Under the pieces are notes generated by a model. It made no database searches and was not told the origin of the DNA. It saw only the letters and a list, made by a program, of their open reading frames with translations. A DNA stretch of 64,000 bases from Flavobacteriaceae bacterium (GTDB lineage: Bacteria > Bacteroidota > Bacteroidia > Flavobacteriales > Flavobacteriaceae): the NCBI GenBank assembly GCA_009926065.1, contig RFPP01000003.1, positions 31,537 through 95,536 on the forward strand. Reading direction: 5' to 3'. The position numbers were made by a program, and so were the translations under genes. Below are positions 9,189 through 19,075 of the stretch, in pieces (within the stretch, counting starts at the first letter, position 1; each line of letters opens with the position of its first letter).

Positions 9189-11681
9189 TTAAAAAAAGAT
9201 ACCAAACGAACCTTTAACACCAAAATTATTGGTTTGAGGGGTAATGTAAGACCCTCTCCAACTAAATTCTATTCTAAAAACTTTGTAAATATTTCCAATT
9301 CCAGCATTGTATTCCCAATAAATATTCTCGGGAGCTTTGTAGTTTATTCCCGAAGCGTTTAGAGCTCGACTTTCATTGGAAATTGTTCCATAGGCTCCTC
9401 TAATTCCTATGGTTTCTCTCAAATTGAATTTTCTAAAATAGGGTATTCTAGCGAAAATTCGTCCACCAAAATTGTGTTCCAACTGAAGTGTTGCGTATTG
9501 ATCAGATTCAAACTCATAGAAATTTAAAAGGTTGAAAGTATTTCTAATAGTAAAATAAGTTTGGTTTCCAGGAATTATACTCATCAATCCTAAAGGAACG
9601 CCGCCAAAGGTTTTTCCTAACTCCATTGTAGAATTTAGTACTCCAATCGGTCCTATAATAATTGGTTGTTTATAATAAATTTGTATTTTTTTGTAATCAA
9701 AATCACTATCTAAAAATCCTTTAATTCCTATACTATAGTTAATAAAAAATCGGGGAAATGGACTACTCACAATTTGACGTTCTACAGCATATCCAACAGT
9801 TTTTCTGCCTGGAGTATAATCAATTTGGAAATTAACTTCCGATTGATTTAAATCTGCTCTAATTATACCGCCGTTACCTAAGGCGTCTGGCTTTGTAATA
9901 TAATAGTCTAATTTAAATTCTGGCGAAGCAGATATAAGGGTTCTATAGTTAAACCCTATTTGAAAATTTACATTTTTAAGAGGTTCCATTTCCACTGCAA
10001 AAGATGTAAAATTTACATTAGTTAATTTTCCATTATTACCTCCAGCAAATAAAGATGAAGATGCAAAACTCCTTCCTAAAACATCATTAGAAGTTGTTAA
10101 ACTTGCCCCTATTTGCTCTACATCTCTTCGAGTTCCTCCTTCAATAATTAATCGATTATTTCTGTTTAATAGCCATTTTCCTGAAACACCATATTTAAAT
10201 TTGTTATCCTTAAAACCATAGGCCGTGTAGGCCTGAATTCTCCATAAATCATTGGGGCCAAAATAAGTTCTTCCACCTACTCTGAGTCGAAATCCCTCTA
10301 CATTGTTAAAACCAACCGTTGATAATACGGGTCCATAATCGATAATTCCATTATTATAATAACCGCTGCCTAAAATGGTAACAATATCATATATTTGTTT
10401 AAATTTTCTATTTGTTTGTAGGGTGTCGAGCATTTTATAAATACCTTTTTCGTCTTTATTCAAATTCTCAAATCTATTTTCTTCCCAAAATTCGTCAGAT
10501 TTAGTGAAAATAGATTCTTCTTTATCAAAAGTTTGTTCTTTGTAAAAATCATAGGGTTTCTTTATATTAAACTCATGATTTCGATAAAGGGTAGTTCTTT
10601 TTCCGTACATCCCTCTTGAAGTTTCTTTTTTGCTCAAAGCAAAATCGGTCATCATGTAATCTCGGGTCAACAAGAAAATAGAATCATTCATAACCTCAAA
10701 TTCTTGTTCAATATAAATATCCTTTACCCAGTTAATATTAGCACTTTTGGTTGAGGCCATATTGATATTTTTGATGGCATAGGTTGTATCGGCAACCCAA
10801 AAATCACCTTTAAAAGTCAATTCACTTTTTCGTCTAGGATAAAATACGATATTATAACACCACTTTTTTCCTATGTATGAACTGTCTCTTAACACATAAT
10901 TATAAACATCTATTCCTGTTCTAGATAATGGGCTTGTAAAACTCTTATCAAAGAAATTTAGGTAGTTATTATAGATGTCGTTTTCATTGTAAAGGTCTTT
11001 TACAAACTCTATAATTTGCTGATTGGTATTAAACCCAGAATTTTTATTAGCTTTCAAAATTTCTTTGACTTTGCCTCTTACATTATCACCATAAACATTC
11101 GAAAGGGCTTCGTTAATAAAAATGGGTAAGTAGGTTTTTCCAGTTACTTTTGAAGTATCAACCTGTTTAAATATAAACTCCATTCCTTTGAAAATCTTAC
11201 TTTTCATAAAAGCACTATCAATGGTGTTCATATCAAATTCAAGTTTTTCATACTTTTCCATTTGATATTGATTGAACTGTCGCAATCCGTTTTTACGTCT
11301 ATGTTCCCAGATTTTTCTTAGTATATCAAGGGCTGGATTATTTTTTTTGGAAGTTTTTCCTGAATAAATTACCACCTCGTTCAATTTTACGCCATCGGAA
11401 ATTTTGACCTTAAGATCATAATTTACCGCTTTTGGTAGGATAAATTCTTTGGTTTGAAATCCGGAAAAGGAAACTACAATTACTTTATAGTTGAGTTTAG
11501 ATTCCAAATAAAATCGCCCATCTTCATTAGATACAACACCTTCATTGGTGCCTTTAAACATAATATTTGCATAAGGTACGGGGTTATTTTTATCATCTAC
11601 GACCATTCCACTTACCTTAGTTTGAGCATAGGAATAAAAACAAAAAAACAGTAGTAGGATAATAATTAATTTGAATTTCAT
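9189..11681 (-). CDS. DUF5686/carboxypeptidase-like regulatory domain outer-membrane protein
   Basis: Signal peptide, N-terminal CarboxypepD_reg-like domain (VSGMVVDDKNNPVPYANIMFKGTNEGVVSNEDGRF), beta-rich C-terminus. Confidence 0.85.
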   Translation of the reverse strand: MKFKLIIILLLFFCFYSYAQTKVSGMVVDDKNNPVPYANIMFKGTNEGVVSNEDGRFYLESKLNYKVIVVSFSGFQTKEFILPKAVNYDLKVKISDGVKLNEVVIYSGKTSKKNNPALDILRKIWEHRRKNGLRQFNQYQMEKYEKLEFDMNTIDSAFMKSKIFKGMEFIFKQVDTSKVTGKTYLPIFINEALSNVYGDNVRGKVKEILKANKNSGFNTNQQIIEFVKDLYNENDIYNNYLNFFDKSFTSPLSRTGIDVYNYVLRDSSYIGKKWCYNIVFYPRRKSELTFKGDFWVADTTYAIKNINMASTKSANINWVKDIYIEQEFEVMNDSIFLLTRDYMMTDFALSKKETSRGMYGKRTTLYRNHEFNIKKPYDFYKEQTFDKEESIFTKSDEFWEENRFENLNKDEKGIYKMLDTLQTNRKFKQIYDIVTILGSGYYNNGIIDYGPVLSTVGFNNVEGFRLRVGGRTYFGPNDLWRIQAYTAYGFKDNKFKYGVSGKWLLNRNNRLIIEGGTRRDVEQIGASLTTSNDVLGRSFASSSLFAGGNNGKLTNVNFTSFAVEMEPLKNVNFQIGFNYRTLISASPEFKLDYYITKPDALGNGGIIRADLNQSEVNFQIDYTPGRKTVGYAVERQIVSSPFPRFFINYSIGIKGFLDSDFDYKKIQIYYKQPIIIGPIGVLNSTMELGKTFGGVPLGLMSIIPGNQTYFTIRNTFNLLNFYEFESDQYATLQLEHNFGGRIFARIPYFRKFNLRETIGIRGAYGTISNESRALNASGINYKAPENIYWEYNAGIGNIYKVFRIEFSWRGSYITPQTNNFGVKGSFGIFF

Positions 11682-11692
11682 AGGTAAAAAAA

Positions 11693-11719
11693 AACTTCAC
11701 CATTTTATGTGATGAAGTT
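11693..11719 (-). terminator. Intrinsic terminator downstream of pdhB
   Basis: Minus strand AACTTCATCAC-ataaaat-GGTGAAGTT followed by a T tract. Confidence 0.65.
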
Positions 11720-11785
11720 CAAATATAGTAAATTTATTATTTGGATGCTGTTAAAATTAAAAACACCCTGAAAGGTAATTTTGAA

Positions 11786-12766
11786 TTATTTTTTGTACAA
11801 TACTTTTTTAACAGCCGCAATCACATCATTAGCGTTAGGCAACCATTCTTTCAAAAGCGTTGGAGAATAAGGCGCAGGAGTATCAGCAGTGGTGATTCTT
11901 TGAATTGGTGCGTCTAAAAAGTCGAATGCACGCTCCTGTACAATGTAAGTTATTTCAGAAGCAACACTTGCAAAAGGCCAAGCTTCTTCTAAAACTACCA
12001 ATCTATTTGTTTTTCTAACAGAATTTAAAATCGCATCATAATCCATTGGACGAACCGTTCTTAAATCGATAATTTCACAAGAAATTCCTTCTTTAGCTAA
12101 TTCATCAGCTGCAATGTGAGCCTCTTTAATAATTTTTCCAAAAGAAACAATCGTTACATCAGTACCTTCTCTTTTAATATCGGCAACACCAAGAGGAATA
12201 ATATAATCCCCATCCGGCACTTCTCCTTTATCACCATACATTTGTTCAGATTCCATGAAAATTACCGGGTCATTATCACGAATTGCCGCCTTCAATAATC
12301 CTTTAGCATCATAAACTGTAGAAGGAACTACCACTTTTAAACCAGGAGTATTAGCAAACCAATTTTCAAATGCCTGTGAGTGAGTTGCACCTAGTTGACC
12401 TGCAGAAGCTGTTGGACCTCTAAACACCATTGGCATTGGAAATTGCCCAGCAGACATTTGACGCATCTTAGCTGCATTATTAATAATTTGATCAATACCA
12501 ACCAAAGAGAAATTGAAAGTCATGTATTCCACAATAGGACGACATCCATTCATAGCAGATCCAACTGCAATTCCAGCAAATCCTAACTCGGCAATTGGCG
12601 TATCAATTACACGTTTTGGACCAAATTCGTCAAGCATTCCTTTGGAGGCTTTATAAGCTCCATTATATTCAGCAACCTCTTCTCCCATTAAATATACGGA
12701 TTCATCACGACGCATTTCTTCACTCATTGCTTCAGCAATCGCTTCTCTAAATTGTATAGTTCTCAT
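11786..12766 (-). CDS. pdhB: Pyruvate dehydrogenase complex E1 component subunit beta
   Basis: MRTIQFREAIAEAMSEEMRRDESVYLMGEEVAEYNGAYKASKGML; transketolase-like family. Confidence 0.95.
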   Translation of the reverse strand: MRTIQFREAIAEAMSEEMRRDESVYLMGEEVAEYNGAYKASKGMLDEFGPKRVIDTPIAELGFAGIAVGSAMNGCRPIVEYMTFNFSLVGIDQIINNAAKMRQMSAGQFPMPMVFRGPTASAGQLGATHSQAFENWFANTPGLKVVVPSTVYDAKGLLKAAIRDNDPVIFMESEQMYGDKGEVPDGDYIIPLGVADIKREGTDVTIVSFGKIIKEAHIAADELAKEGISCEIIDLRTVRPMDYDAILNSVRKTNRLVVLEEAWPFASVASEITYIVQERAFDFLDAPIQRITTADTPAPYSPTLLKEWLPNANDVIAAVKKVLYKK

Positions 12767-12849
12767 ATTTATGAAAATGTGTTTCTTAAATTTTGAGCAA
12801 AAATAAATATTTTATACCATTTTAAGCACAAAAATCTTTAAAATTATTT

Positions 12850-12916
12850 GGAGCTTTTTCCTGCTTTCCTCTTTATCCTCGCCCAAAAGCGAGGGATACC
12901 GTTTCAATCAGGGCTA
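12850..12916 (-). repeat. Dispersed structured intergenic element, copy B
   Basis: Minus strand: TAGCCCTGATTGAAACGGTATC-CCTCGC-TTTTGG-GCGAGG-ATAAAGAGGAAAGCAGGAAAAAGCTCC; stem 12877-12882/12889-12894. Confidence 0.85.
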
Positions 12917-13028
12917 CGAAAACGATTTAGTATTGATATTTTGTTTAAAAATAATATGCACGCATAGTAAATTGAAACAAATTAATTACTAATTTAGTGG
13001 CCGAATTATTTTTCTAAATTTTATATAA

Positions 13029-13775
13029 ATGAATATATTAGTTTGCATCAGTCACGTTCCTGATACTACTTCAAAAATTAACTTTACTAATAACGATACT
13101 CTTTTTGATACCAATGGAGTTCAGTTTGTAATCAACCCAAATGATGAGTTTGGATTAACACGTGCCATTTGGTTTCAAGAACAACAAGGGGCAAATGTAA
13201 CTGTTGTAAATGTTGGAGGACCAGAAACGGAACCAACATTAAGAAAAGCACTAGCCATAGGTGCTAACGAAGCCATTAGAGTAAATGCTGAACCAACAGA
13301 CGGTTTTTTTGTTGCAAAACAATTAGCCGAAGTAATAAAAAATGGAAATTACGACTTGGTAATTGCAGGAAAAGAATCATTAGATTATAATGGTGGAATG
13401 GTCCCTGGAATGATTGCAGGATTGTTAGGTTTCAATTTTATTAATTCTTGTGTTGCATTAACAGTTGATGGAAATTCAGTTACAGCATCTAGAGAAATTG
13501 ACGGTGGAAAAGAAATTGTAAATTCTCAATTACCATTAATTATTGGTGGTCAAAAAGGCTTGGTTGAAGAAAAAGATCTTCGCATTCCAAACATGAGGGG
13601 AATTATGACTGCAAGAACTAAGGTATTAACTATTTTAGAACCTGTGGCAAGTGATTCAAAAACAGCTTCAGTAAAATTTGAAAAACCAGCTCCAAAATCA
13701 GCTGTGAAATTAGTAAGCGCAGATAATTTGGATGAATTAATCAATTTATTACATAACGAGGCAAAAGTGATTTAA
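13029..13775 (+). CDS. etfB: Electron transfer flavoprotein subunit beta
   Basis: MNILVCISHVPDTTSKI...; AGKESLDYNGGMVPGMIAGLLG. Confidence 0.95.
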   Translation: MNILVCISHVPDTTSKINFTNNDTLFDTNGVQFVINPNDEFGLTRAIWFQEQQGANVTVVNVGGPETEPTLRKALAIGANEAIRVNAEPTDGFFVAKQLAEVIKNGNYDLVIAGKESLDYNGGMVPGMIAGLLGFNFINSCVALTVDGNSVTASREIDGGKEIVNSQLPLIIGGQKGLVEEKDLRIPNMRGIMTARTKVLTILEPVASDSKTASVKFEKPAPKSAVKLVSADNLDELINLLHNEAKVI

Positions 13776-13790
13776 GGAGCAAAAAAAATA

Positions 13791-13866
13791 ATTTTAAATT
13801 ATAAATTATAAATGTTAAATCGGAATTCTTAATAACATTTAAAATTCATAATTCAACATTTAAAAT
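13791..13866. repeat. AT-rich imperfect inverted repeat in the etfB-etfA gap
   Basis: attttaaattataaattataaatgttaaat ... aacatttaaaattcataattcaacatttaaaat. Confidence 0.55.
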
Positions 13867-13876
13867 AAAAATAAAA

Positions 13877-14842
13877 ATGTCAATATTAATATACGCAGAA
13901 TCTGCAGAAGGAAAATTTAAAAAAGTAGCATTTGAATTGGCTTCCTATGCTAAAAAAGTAGCAGAATCATTAGGAACATCTGTAACAGCAATTACTATAA
14001 ATACGAATGATGTATCTGAATTATCTAATTATGGTGTGAATAAAGTTTTAAAAGTAAACAACCCAAAATTAGCTGGATTTACAGCTAAAGCCTATGCTGA
14101 TGCAATTAGACAAGCAGCACAAAAGGAAAATTCACAAATAATTATATTATCATCAACTACAGATAGTTTATATTTAGCTCCTCTAGTTTCTATTTCGTTA
14201 GAAGCAGGATTTGCATCTAATGTGGTTGGTCTTCCAAATAGTTTATCACCATTTCAAGTAAAAAGAAATGGATTTTCAAATAAAGCATTTTTAACCACAG
14301 AAATTTCAACTCCTATAAAAGTGCTAAGTATTTCTAAAAATTCTTTTGGTACAACTGAAAATAAAATAAGTTTAACCCAAGAAGATTTTAACCCTTCAAT
14401 TGATGATTCCGACTTCGGTGTAAAAGTAGTTTCCGTTGAAAAAGCTTCCGGTAAAGTAACTATTGCCGATGCCGATGTTGTAGTTTCTGCAGGTCGTGGA
14501 TTAAAAGGGCCTGAAAATTGGGGAATGATAGAAGAATTAGCAACTGTTTTGGGGGCTGCTACCGCATGTTCAAAACCAGTTTCCGATTTAGGCTGGCGTC
14601 CTCATGGTGAACACGTAGGTCAAACAGGAAAACCTGTGGCAGCTAATTTATACATAGCGGTGGGAATTTCAGGAGCTATTCAACACATTGCGGGAATCAA
14701 TTCATCAAAAGTTAAAGTGGTAATCAATACGGATGCTGAAGCTCCATTTTTTAAAGTTGCAGATTACGGTATAGTAGGTGATGCCTTTGAAATAGTTCCT
14801 AAATTAATTGATAAATTAAAAGCTTTTAAAGCAAATAATTAA
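13877..14842 (+). CDS. etfA: Electron transfer flavoprotein subunit alpha
   Basis: C-terminal FAD domain VVSAGRGLKGPENWGMIEELATVLGAATACSKPVSDLGWRPHGEHVGQTGKPVAANLYIAVGISGAIQHIAGI. Confidence 0.96.
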   Translation: MSILIYAESAEGKFKKVAFELASYAKKVAESLGTSVTAITINTNDVSELSNYGVNKVLKVNNPKLAGFTAKAYADAIRQAAQKENSQIIILSSTTDSLYLAPLVSISLEAGFASNVVGLPNSLSPFQVKRNGFSNKAFLTTEISTPIKVLSISKNSFGTTENKISLTQEDFNPSIDDSDFGVKVVSVEKASGKVTIADADVVVSAGRGLKGPENWGMIEELATVLGAATACSKPVSDLGWRPHGEHVGQTGKPVAANLYIAVGISGAIQHIAGINSSKVKVVINTDAEAPFFKVADYGIVGDAFEIVPKLIDKLKAFKANN

Positions 14843-14918
14843 ATGTCATCTCAAATTAATTTATTAAGCTTTATATAATTTTTATATTTTTTAAACAATC
14901 TTTTTTATTTAAAATTTC

Positions 14919-14950
14919 TTTGTAACTTTATTCAATTCATTGTACTTTTG
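14919..14950 (+). promoter_or_regulatory. Bacteroidetes-type promoter (TTTG-N20-TACTTTTG)
   Basis: TTTG at 14919-14922, 20-nt spacer, TACTTTTG at 14943-14950, ATG at 14956. Confidence 0.7.
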
Positions 14951-14955
14951 CAACT

Positions 14956-15576
14956 ATGAGCTTAGTAAAACTTACAATACAAGGAATTTCTTATAGCCAA
15001 ACTCAAAATGGAGCTTATGCTTTGATTTTGAATGAAGTTGACGGTGATCGAAAACTACCAATTGTCATTGGAGCATTCGAGGCTCAATCTATTGCAATTG
15101 CTTTAGAAAAAGAAATTAAACCTCCTCGTCCACTGACTCACGATTTATTCAAAAATTTTGCCGAACGCTTCGATATTGTTGTAAAACAAGTAATTATTCA
15201 TAAATTAGTTGACGGAGTTTTTTATTCAAGTATTATTTGTGAAAGAGATAAAATCGAAGAGATTATAGATGCTCGTACTTCTGATGCAATTGCGTTAGCA
15301 TTGAGATTTAATTCTCCTATTTTTACTTATAAAAATATACTTGATAAAGCAGGTATATATTTGAAAACTAATTTAAAAGAGGATGAAGAAAGTCCTAAAG
15401 AATTAAATGAAAGCTTATCTAATTCAAATACATTTGGTGTTGAGGACAATGCCATTACCGGAAATACCTATTCAAAAAACAGTTTAGCTGAATTGGCTCA
15501 ATTATTAGAAATTGCAGTAGAAAGAGAGGATTACCGCGAAGCAGCTAAAATTCGAGATGAAATATCAAAAAGATAA
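14956..15576 (+). CDS. Bifunctional nuclease family (DUF151) protein with C-terminal UVR motif
   Basis: Bifunctional nuclease domain (LPIVIGAFEAQSIAIALE...RTSDAIALALRFNSPIF) followed by UVR motif LAQLLEIAVEREDYREAAKIRDEI. Confidence 0.92.
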   Translation: MSLVKLTIQGISYSQTQNGAYALILNEVDGDRKLPIVIGAFEAQSIAIALEKEIKPPRPLTHDLFKNFAERFDIVVKQVIIHKLVDGVFYSSIICERDKIEEIIDARTSDAIALALRFNSPIFTYKNILDKAGIYLKTNLKEDEESPKELNESLSNSNTFGVEDNAITGNTYSKNSLAELAQLLEIAVEREDYREAAKIRDEISKR

Positions 15577-15613
15577 ATAATAACTTTTTTTACTAATTAA
15601 AATAAAAAAAAAT

Positions 15614-16897
15614 ATGAAAATAAAATTCATACTCAATCTTCTTGTTTTTTTAGCAGGGCAAATTTTATTTTCACAAGATTATTATTTGCATTGTGGTTCC
15701 ATAATTGATACTAAAAGCGGGAAAGAACTTAAAAATAAAACTATCGTAATTTCTAAAAATAAAATCGCAAAAATTGTAGACGGTTTTATTACTAAAAGTA
15801 GAGAAGCAGATATTGAAGTTGATCTAAAAAACAAATTTATTCTACCGGGACTTATAGATTTACATGTTCACATTGAAGGCGATTATGACAGTCATAGTTA
15901 CATTTCAAAATATGTAGACAATGATTCGGATGTTGCTTTTCGATCTGTACGTTCAGCAGAAATAACATTACTTTCAGGTTTTACAACCGTTCGAGATCTA
16001 GGTGGTACTGGAGTCAATATTTCATTACGAAATGCCATAAATAAAGGTGTTGTGAAAGGTCCTAGAATTTACACTGCAGGTAAATCAATTGCCACTACGG
16101 GTGGTCACGCCGACCCTACTAATGGAAGTAATAGAAAATTTGTTGGCGATCCTGGTCCCCATGAAGGTGTGATAAATTCTCCCGAAGATGCCGTTAAAGC
16201 TGTAAGAGAAAGATACAAAGAAGGAGCAGATGTAATCAAAATAACAGCAACCGGAGGAGTACTTAGTGTTGCAAAAAATAGCAAAAATCCGCAGTTTACA
16301 ATTGAGGAAATTAAGGCAATAACATCAACAGCAAAAGATTATAATATGCTCACTGCTGCTCATGCGCATGGAGATGAGGGTATTCAAAGAGCCATATTAG
16401 GCGGTGTTAAAACTATTGAGCACGGAACCTATATGAGTGAAGAATCTATGGATTTAATGAAAAAATACGATGCCTATTTAGTTCCAACATTAACTGCAGG
16501 AAAAGAGGTAGAAAAAAATGCTGAAATTAATGGTTTTTACCCTGAAATAGTAGTTCCTAAAGCAAGAGAAATTGGCCCTAAAATTCAAGCTACATTTTCA
16601 AAAGCTTATAAAAAAGGAGTGAAAATTGCCTTTGGAACTGATGCAAGTGTTTTTCCTCACGGAATCAATGCAAAAGAATTTAGCTATATGGTTTTGGGAG
16701 GCATGTCGCCAATTGAAGCCATACAAGCTGCAACAACAACTAATGCCTTTTTATTAGGAATTGATGATGAAGTTGGGCAAATAAAAGAAAGTTTTTTAGC
16801 AGATATAATTGCGGTTAATGAAAATCCTTTAGTTAAAATAAATACTCTAGAGAATGTTATTTTTGTAATGAAAGATGGGGTGATTTACAAAAACTAA
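15614..16897 (+). CDS. Secreted metal-dependent amidohydrolase (imidazolonepropionase-like)
   Basis: Signal peptide; IDLHVHIEGD, HAHGDEGI, IEHGTYM, FGTDASVFPHG motifs. Confidence 0.9.
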   Translation: MKIKFILNLLVFLAGQILFSQDYYLHCGSIIDTKSGKELKNKTIVISKNKIAKIVDGFITKSREADIEVDLKNKFILPGLIDLHVHIEGDYDSHSYISKYVDNDSDVAFRSVRSAEITLLSGFTTVRDLGGTGVNISLRNAINKGVVKGPRIYTAGKSIATTGGHADPTNGSNRKFVGDPGPHEGVINSPEDAVKAVRERYKEGADVIKITATGGVLSVAKNSKNPQFTIEEIKAITSTAKDYNMLTAAHAHGDEGIQRAILGGVKTIEHGTYMSEESMDLMKKYDAYLVPTLTAGKEVEKNAEINGFYPEIVVPKAREIGPKIQATFSKAYKKGVKIAFGTDASVFPHGINAKEFSYMVLGGMSPIEAIQAATTTNAFLLGIDDEVGQIKESFLADIIAVNENPLVKINTLENVIFVMKDGVIYKN

Positions 16898-16929
16898 CCA
16901 TTACACTTTTTAAAACATAATAAAAGCTG

Positions 16930-17754
16930 ATGAAGCAATATTTAGACTTAGTAAAACACGTATTAGAAAACGGAACTCAAAAAGGAGATCGAACAGGAAC
17001 AGGAACAAAGAGTGTTTTTGGATATCAAATGCGTTTTGATTTAAGTGAAGGTTTTCCTATGGTTACTACCAAAAAATTGCATCTTAAATCAATAATTTAT
17101 GAATTGCTTTGGTTTTTAAAAGGAGAAACAAATATTGCTTATTTGAAAGAAAATGGCGTTAAAATTTGGGATGAATGGGCTAATGAAAATGGCGATTTAG
17201 GACCTGTTTATGGTCACCAATGGCGCAATTGGAACAGTGAAGAAATAGATCAAATTTCGGAAATTATTGAGGCTTTAAAAACCAATCCTAACAGCCGTAG
17301 AATGCTAGTTTCAGCTTGGAATCCTAGTGTTTTACCAGATACCAAAAAAACATTTGCTGAAAATGTAGCTAATGGAAAAGTCGCTTTGCCTCCATGCCAT
17401 GCCTTTTTCCAATTTTATGTTGCTAACGGAAAATTATCTTGTCAATTATATCAAAGAAGTGCCGATATCTTCTTAGGCGTGCCTTTTAATATCGCTTCCT
17501 ACGCCCTATTGACAATGATGATAGCTCAAGTTTGCGATTTAAAAGTTGGAGAATTTATTCATACTTTTGGAGATGCTCACATTTACAATAATCATTTTGA
17601 ACAAGTTAAACTACAACTTTCAAGAGACACTCGTCCACTACCAAAAATGATTATCAATCCTGAAATAAAAAATATTTTCGACTTCAAATTTGAGGATTTC
17701 ACATTAGTAGGCTATGACCCGCATCCTGCAATTCGAGGAGAAGTTGCGGTTTAA
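16930..17754 (+). CDS. thyA: Thymidylate synthase
   Basis: [32 protein letters not shown] active site; [20 protein letters not shown]. Confidence 0.98.
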   Translation: MKQYLDLVKHVLENGTQKGDRTGTGTKSVFGYQMRFDLSEGFPMVTTKKLHLKSIIYELLWFLKGETNIAYLKENGVKIWDEWANENGDLGPVYGHQWRNWNSEEIDQISEIIEALKTNPNSRRMLVSAWNPSVLPDTKKTFAENVANGKVALPPCHAFFQFYVANGKLSCQLYQRSADIFLGVPFNIASYALLTMMIAQVCDLKVGEFIHTFGDAHIYNNHFEQVKLQLSRDTRPLPKMIINPEIKNIFDFKFEDFTLVGYDPHPAIRGEVAV

Positions 17755-17812
17755 ATTACACCTATCATTTTAAAATTATAAATTGAAATTTGTTTTCAAT
17801 AAAACCAAGAGA

Positions 17813-18295
17813 ATGAAAATATTAATTGCAGCGACTTCTTTAAATAATGCTCTTGGAAAAGACAATAAAATTATATGGCATTTGCCAGATGACTTTAAGC
17901 GTTTCAAGGAACTCACTTCGGGCCACTATATTATTATGGGGAGAAAAACTTTTGAGAGCTTTCCAAAACCATTACCAAATAGAACTCACGTAGTAATTAC
18001 GAGACAAAAAAATTACAAACCCGATGGTTGTATTGTAGTTAATAGTATCGAAGAGGCCTTTGCAATTTGCCCAAAAAATGAAGATTCCTTCTTAATTGGT
18101 GGCGCAGAAATCTACGAGTTAGGGCTTCCTTATGTCGATAAAATTGAACTTACACTAATTAACGATAACTTTGAAGCAGATGCGTTTTTACCTAAAATTG
18201 ATTTTTCAAAATGGAAATTAATTCAGGAAGAATTTCATGCTAAAGATGAAAAACACGCATACGAATTTAGCTTTCAAACCTACCTCAAAAGATAA
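17813..18295 (+). CDS. folA: Dihydrofolate reductase (start set to internal ATG MKILIAATS)
   Basis: ALGKDNKIIWHLPDDFKRFKELTSGHYIIMGRKTFESFPKPLPNRTHVVITR. Confidence 0.96.
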   Translation: MKILIAATSLNNALGKDNKIIWHLPDDFKRFKELTSGHYIIMGRKTFESFPKPLPNRTHVVITRQKNYKPDGCIVVNSIEEAFAICPKNEDSFLIGGAEIYELGLPYVDKIELTLINDNFEADAFLPKIDFSKWKLIQEEFHAKDEKHAYEFSFQTYLKR

Positions 18296-18304
18296 TTAAA
18301 TACT

Positions 18305-18312
18305 TACCTTTG
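18305..18312 (+). promoter_or_regulatory. Candidate -7 box TACCTTTG upstream of ubiE
   Basis: Matches TAnnTTTG; ATG at 18330. Confidence 0.45.
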
Positions 18313-18329
18313 CTCCAAAATAATTACTA

Positions 18330-19073
18330 ATGTCTAATAATATTACCCCTTATAAAGATTCAGAATTAGGTAAAAAAGAGCAAGTTGCAAAAATGTTTGA
18401 TACCATTTCCGGAAATTATGATGGATTGAATCGTGTTATTTCTTTTGGGATTGACATCAAATGGCGTAAAAAAGTATTGAAATTGGTTTCTGATAAAAAT
18501 CCGAAAACTGTTTTAGATATTGCAACTGGTACTGGAGATTTGGCAATTTTGATGACCAATACAAGTGCTGAAAAAATTATAGGTTTGGATATTTCTGCAG
18601 GAATGTTGGAAGTAGGACGAAATAAAATTAAAGCAAAAAATCTATCTGATAAAATAGAAATGATTTTAGCCGATTCCGAAAATATGCCTTTTGAAGACAA
18701 TACTTTCGATGCAATTACAGTAGCATTTGGCGTTAGAAATTTCGAAAATCTTGAAAAAGGATTAGCAGAAATCCTTCGTGTTTTAAAGCCTAACGGAATA
18801 TTTGTAATTTTAGAAACATCTGTTCCAGATAAAACTCCGTACAAACAAGGTTATACTTTTTATTCAAAAAATATTCTTCCTTTAATTGGAAAACTATTCT
18901 CAAAAGACAATTCTGCGTATCAATATTTATCAGAATCCGCCTCCGTTTTCCCTTATGGTGAAGCTTTAAACAATATTTTGAGAAAAATTGGGTTTATAGA
19001 AGTGAAATCTATGCCGCAAACATTTGGTGTTTCAACCATTTATTCTGCTTCAAAAAAAATAATTCGGAATTAA
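18330..19073 (+). CDS. ubiE: Demethylmenaquinone/ubiquinone methyltransferase
   Basis: [45 protein letters not shown]. Confidence 0.97.
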   Translation: MSNNITPYKDSELGKKEQVAKMFDTISGNYDGLNRVISFGIDIKWRKKVLKLVSDKNPKTVLDIATGTGDLAILMTNTSAEKIIGLDISAGMLEVGRNKIKAKNLSDKIEMILADSENMPFEDNTFDAITVAFGVRNFENLEKGLAEILRVLKPNGIFVILETSVPDKTPYKQGYTFYSKNILPLIGKLFSKDNSAYQYLSESASVFPYGEALNNILRKIGFIEVKSMPQTFGVSTIYSASKKIIRN

Positions 19074-19075
19074 TA

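Noticed and set aside
18416-18844. 142-aa antisense ORF within ubiE
   Set aside because: Shadow ORF opposite a strongly conserved gene, with no recognizable domain
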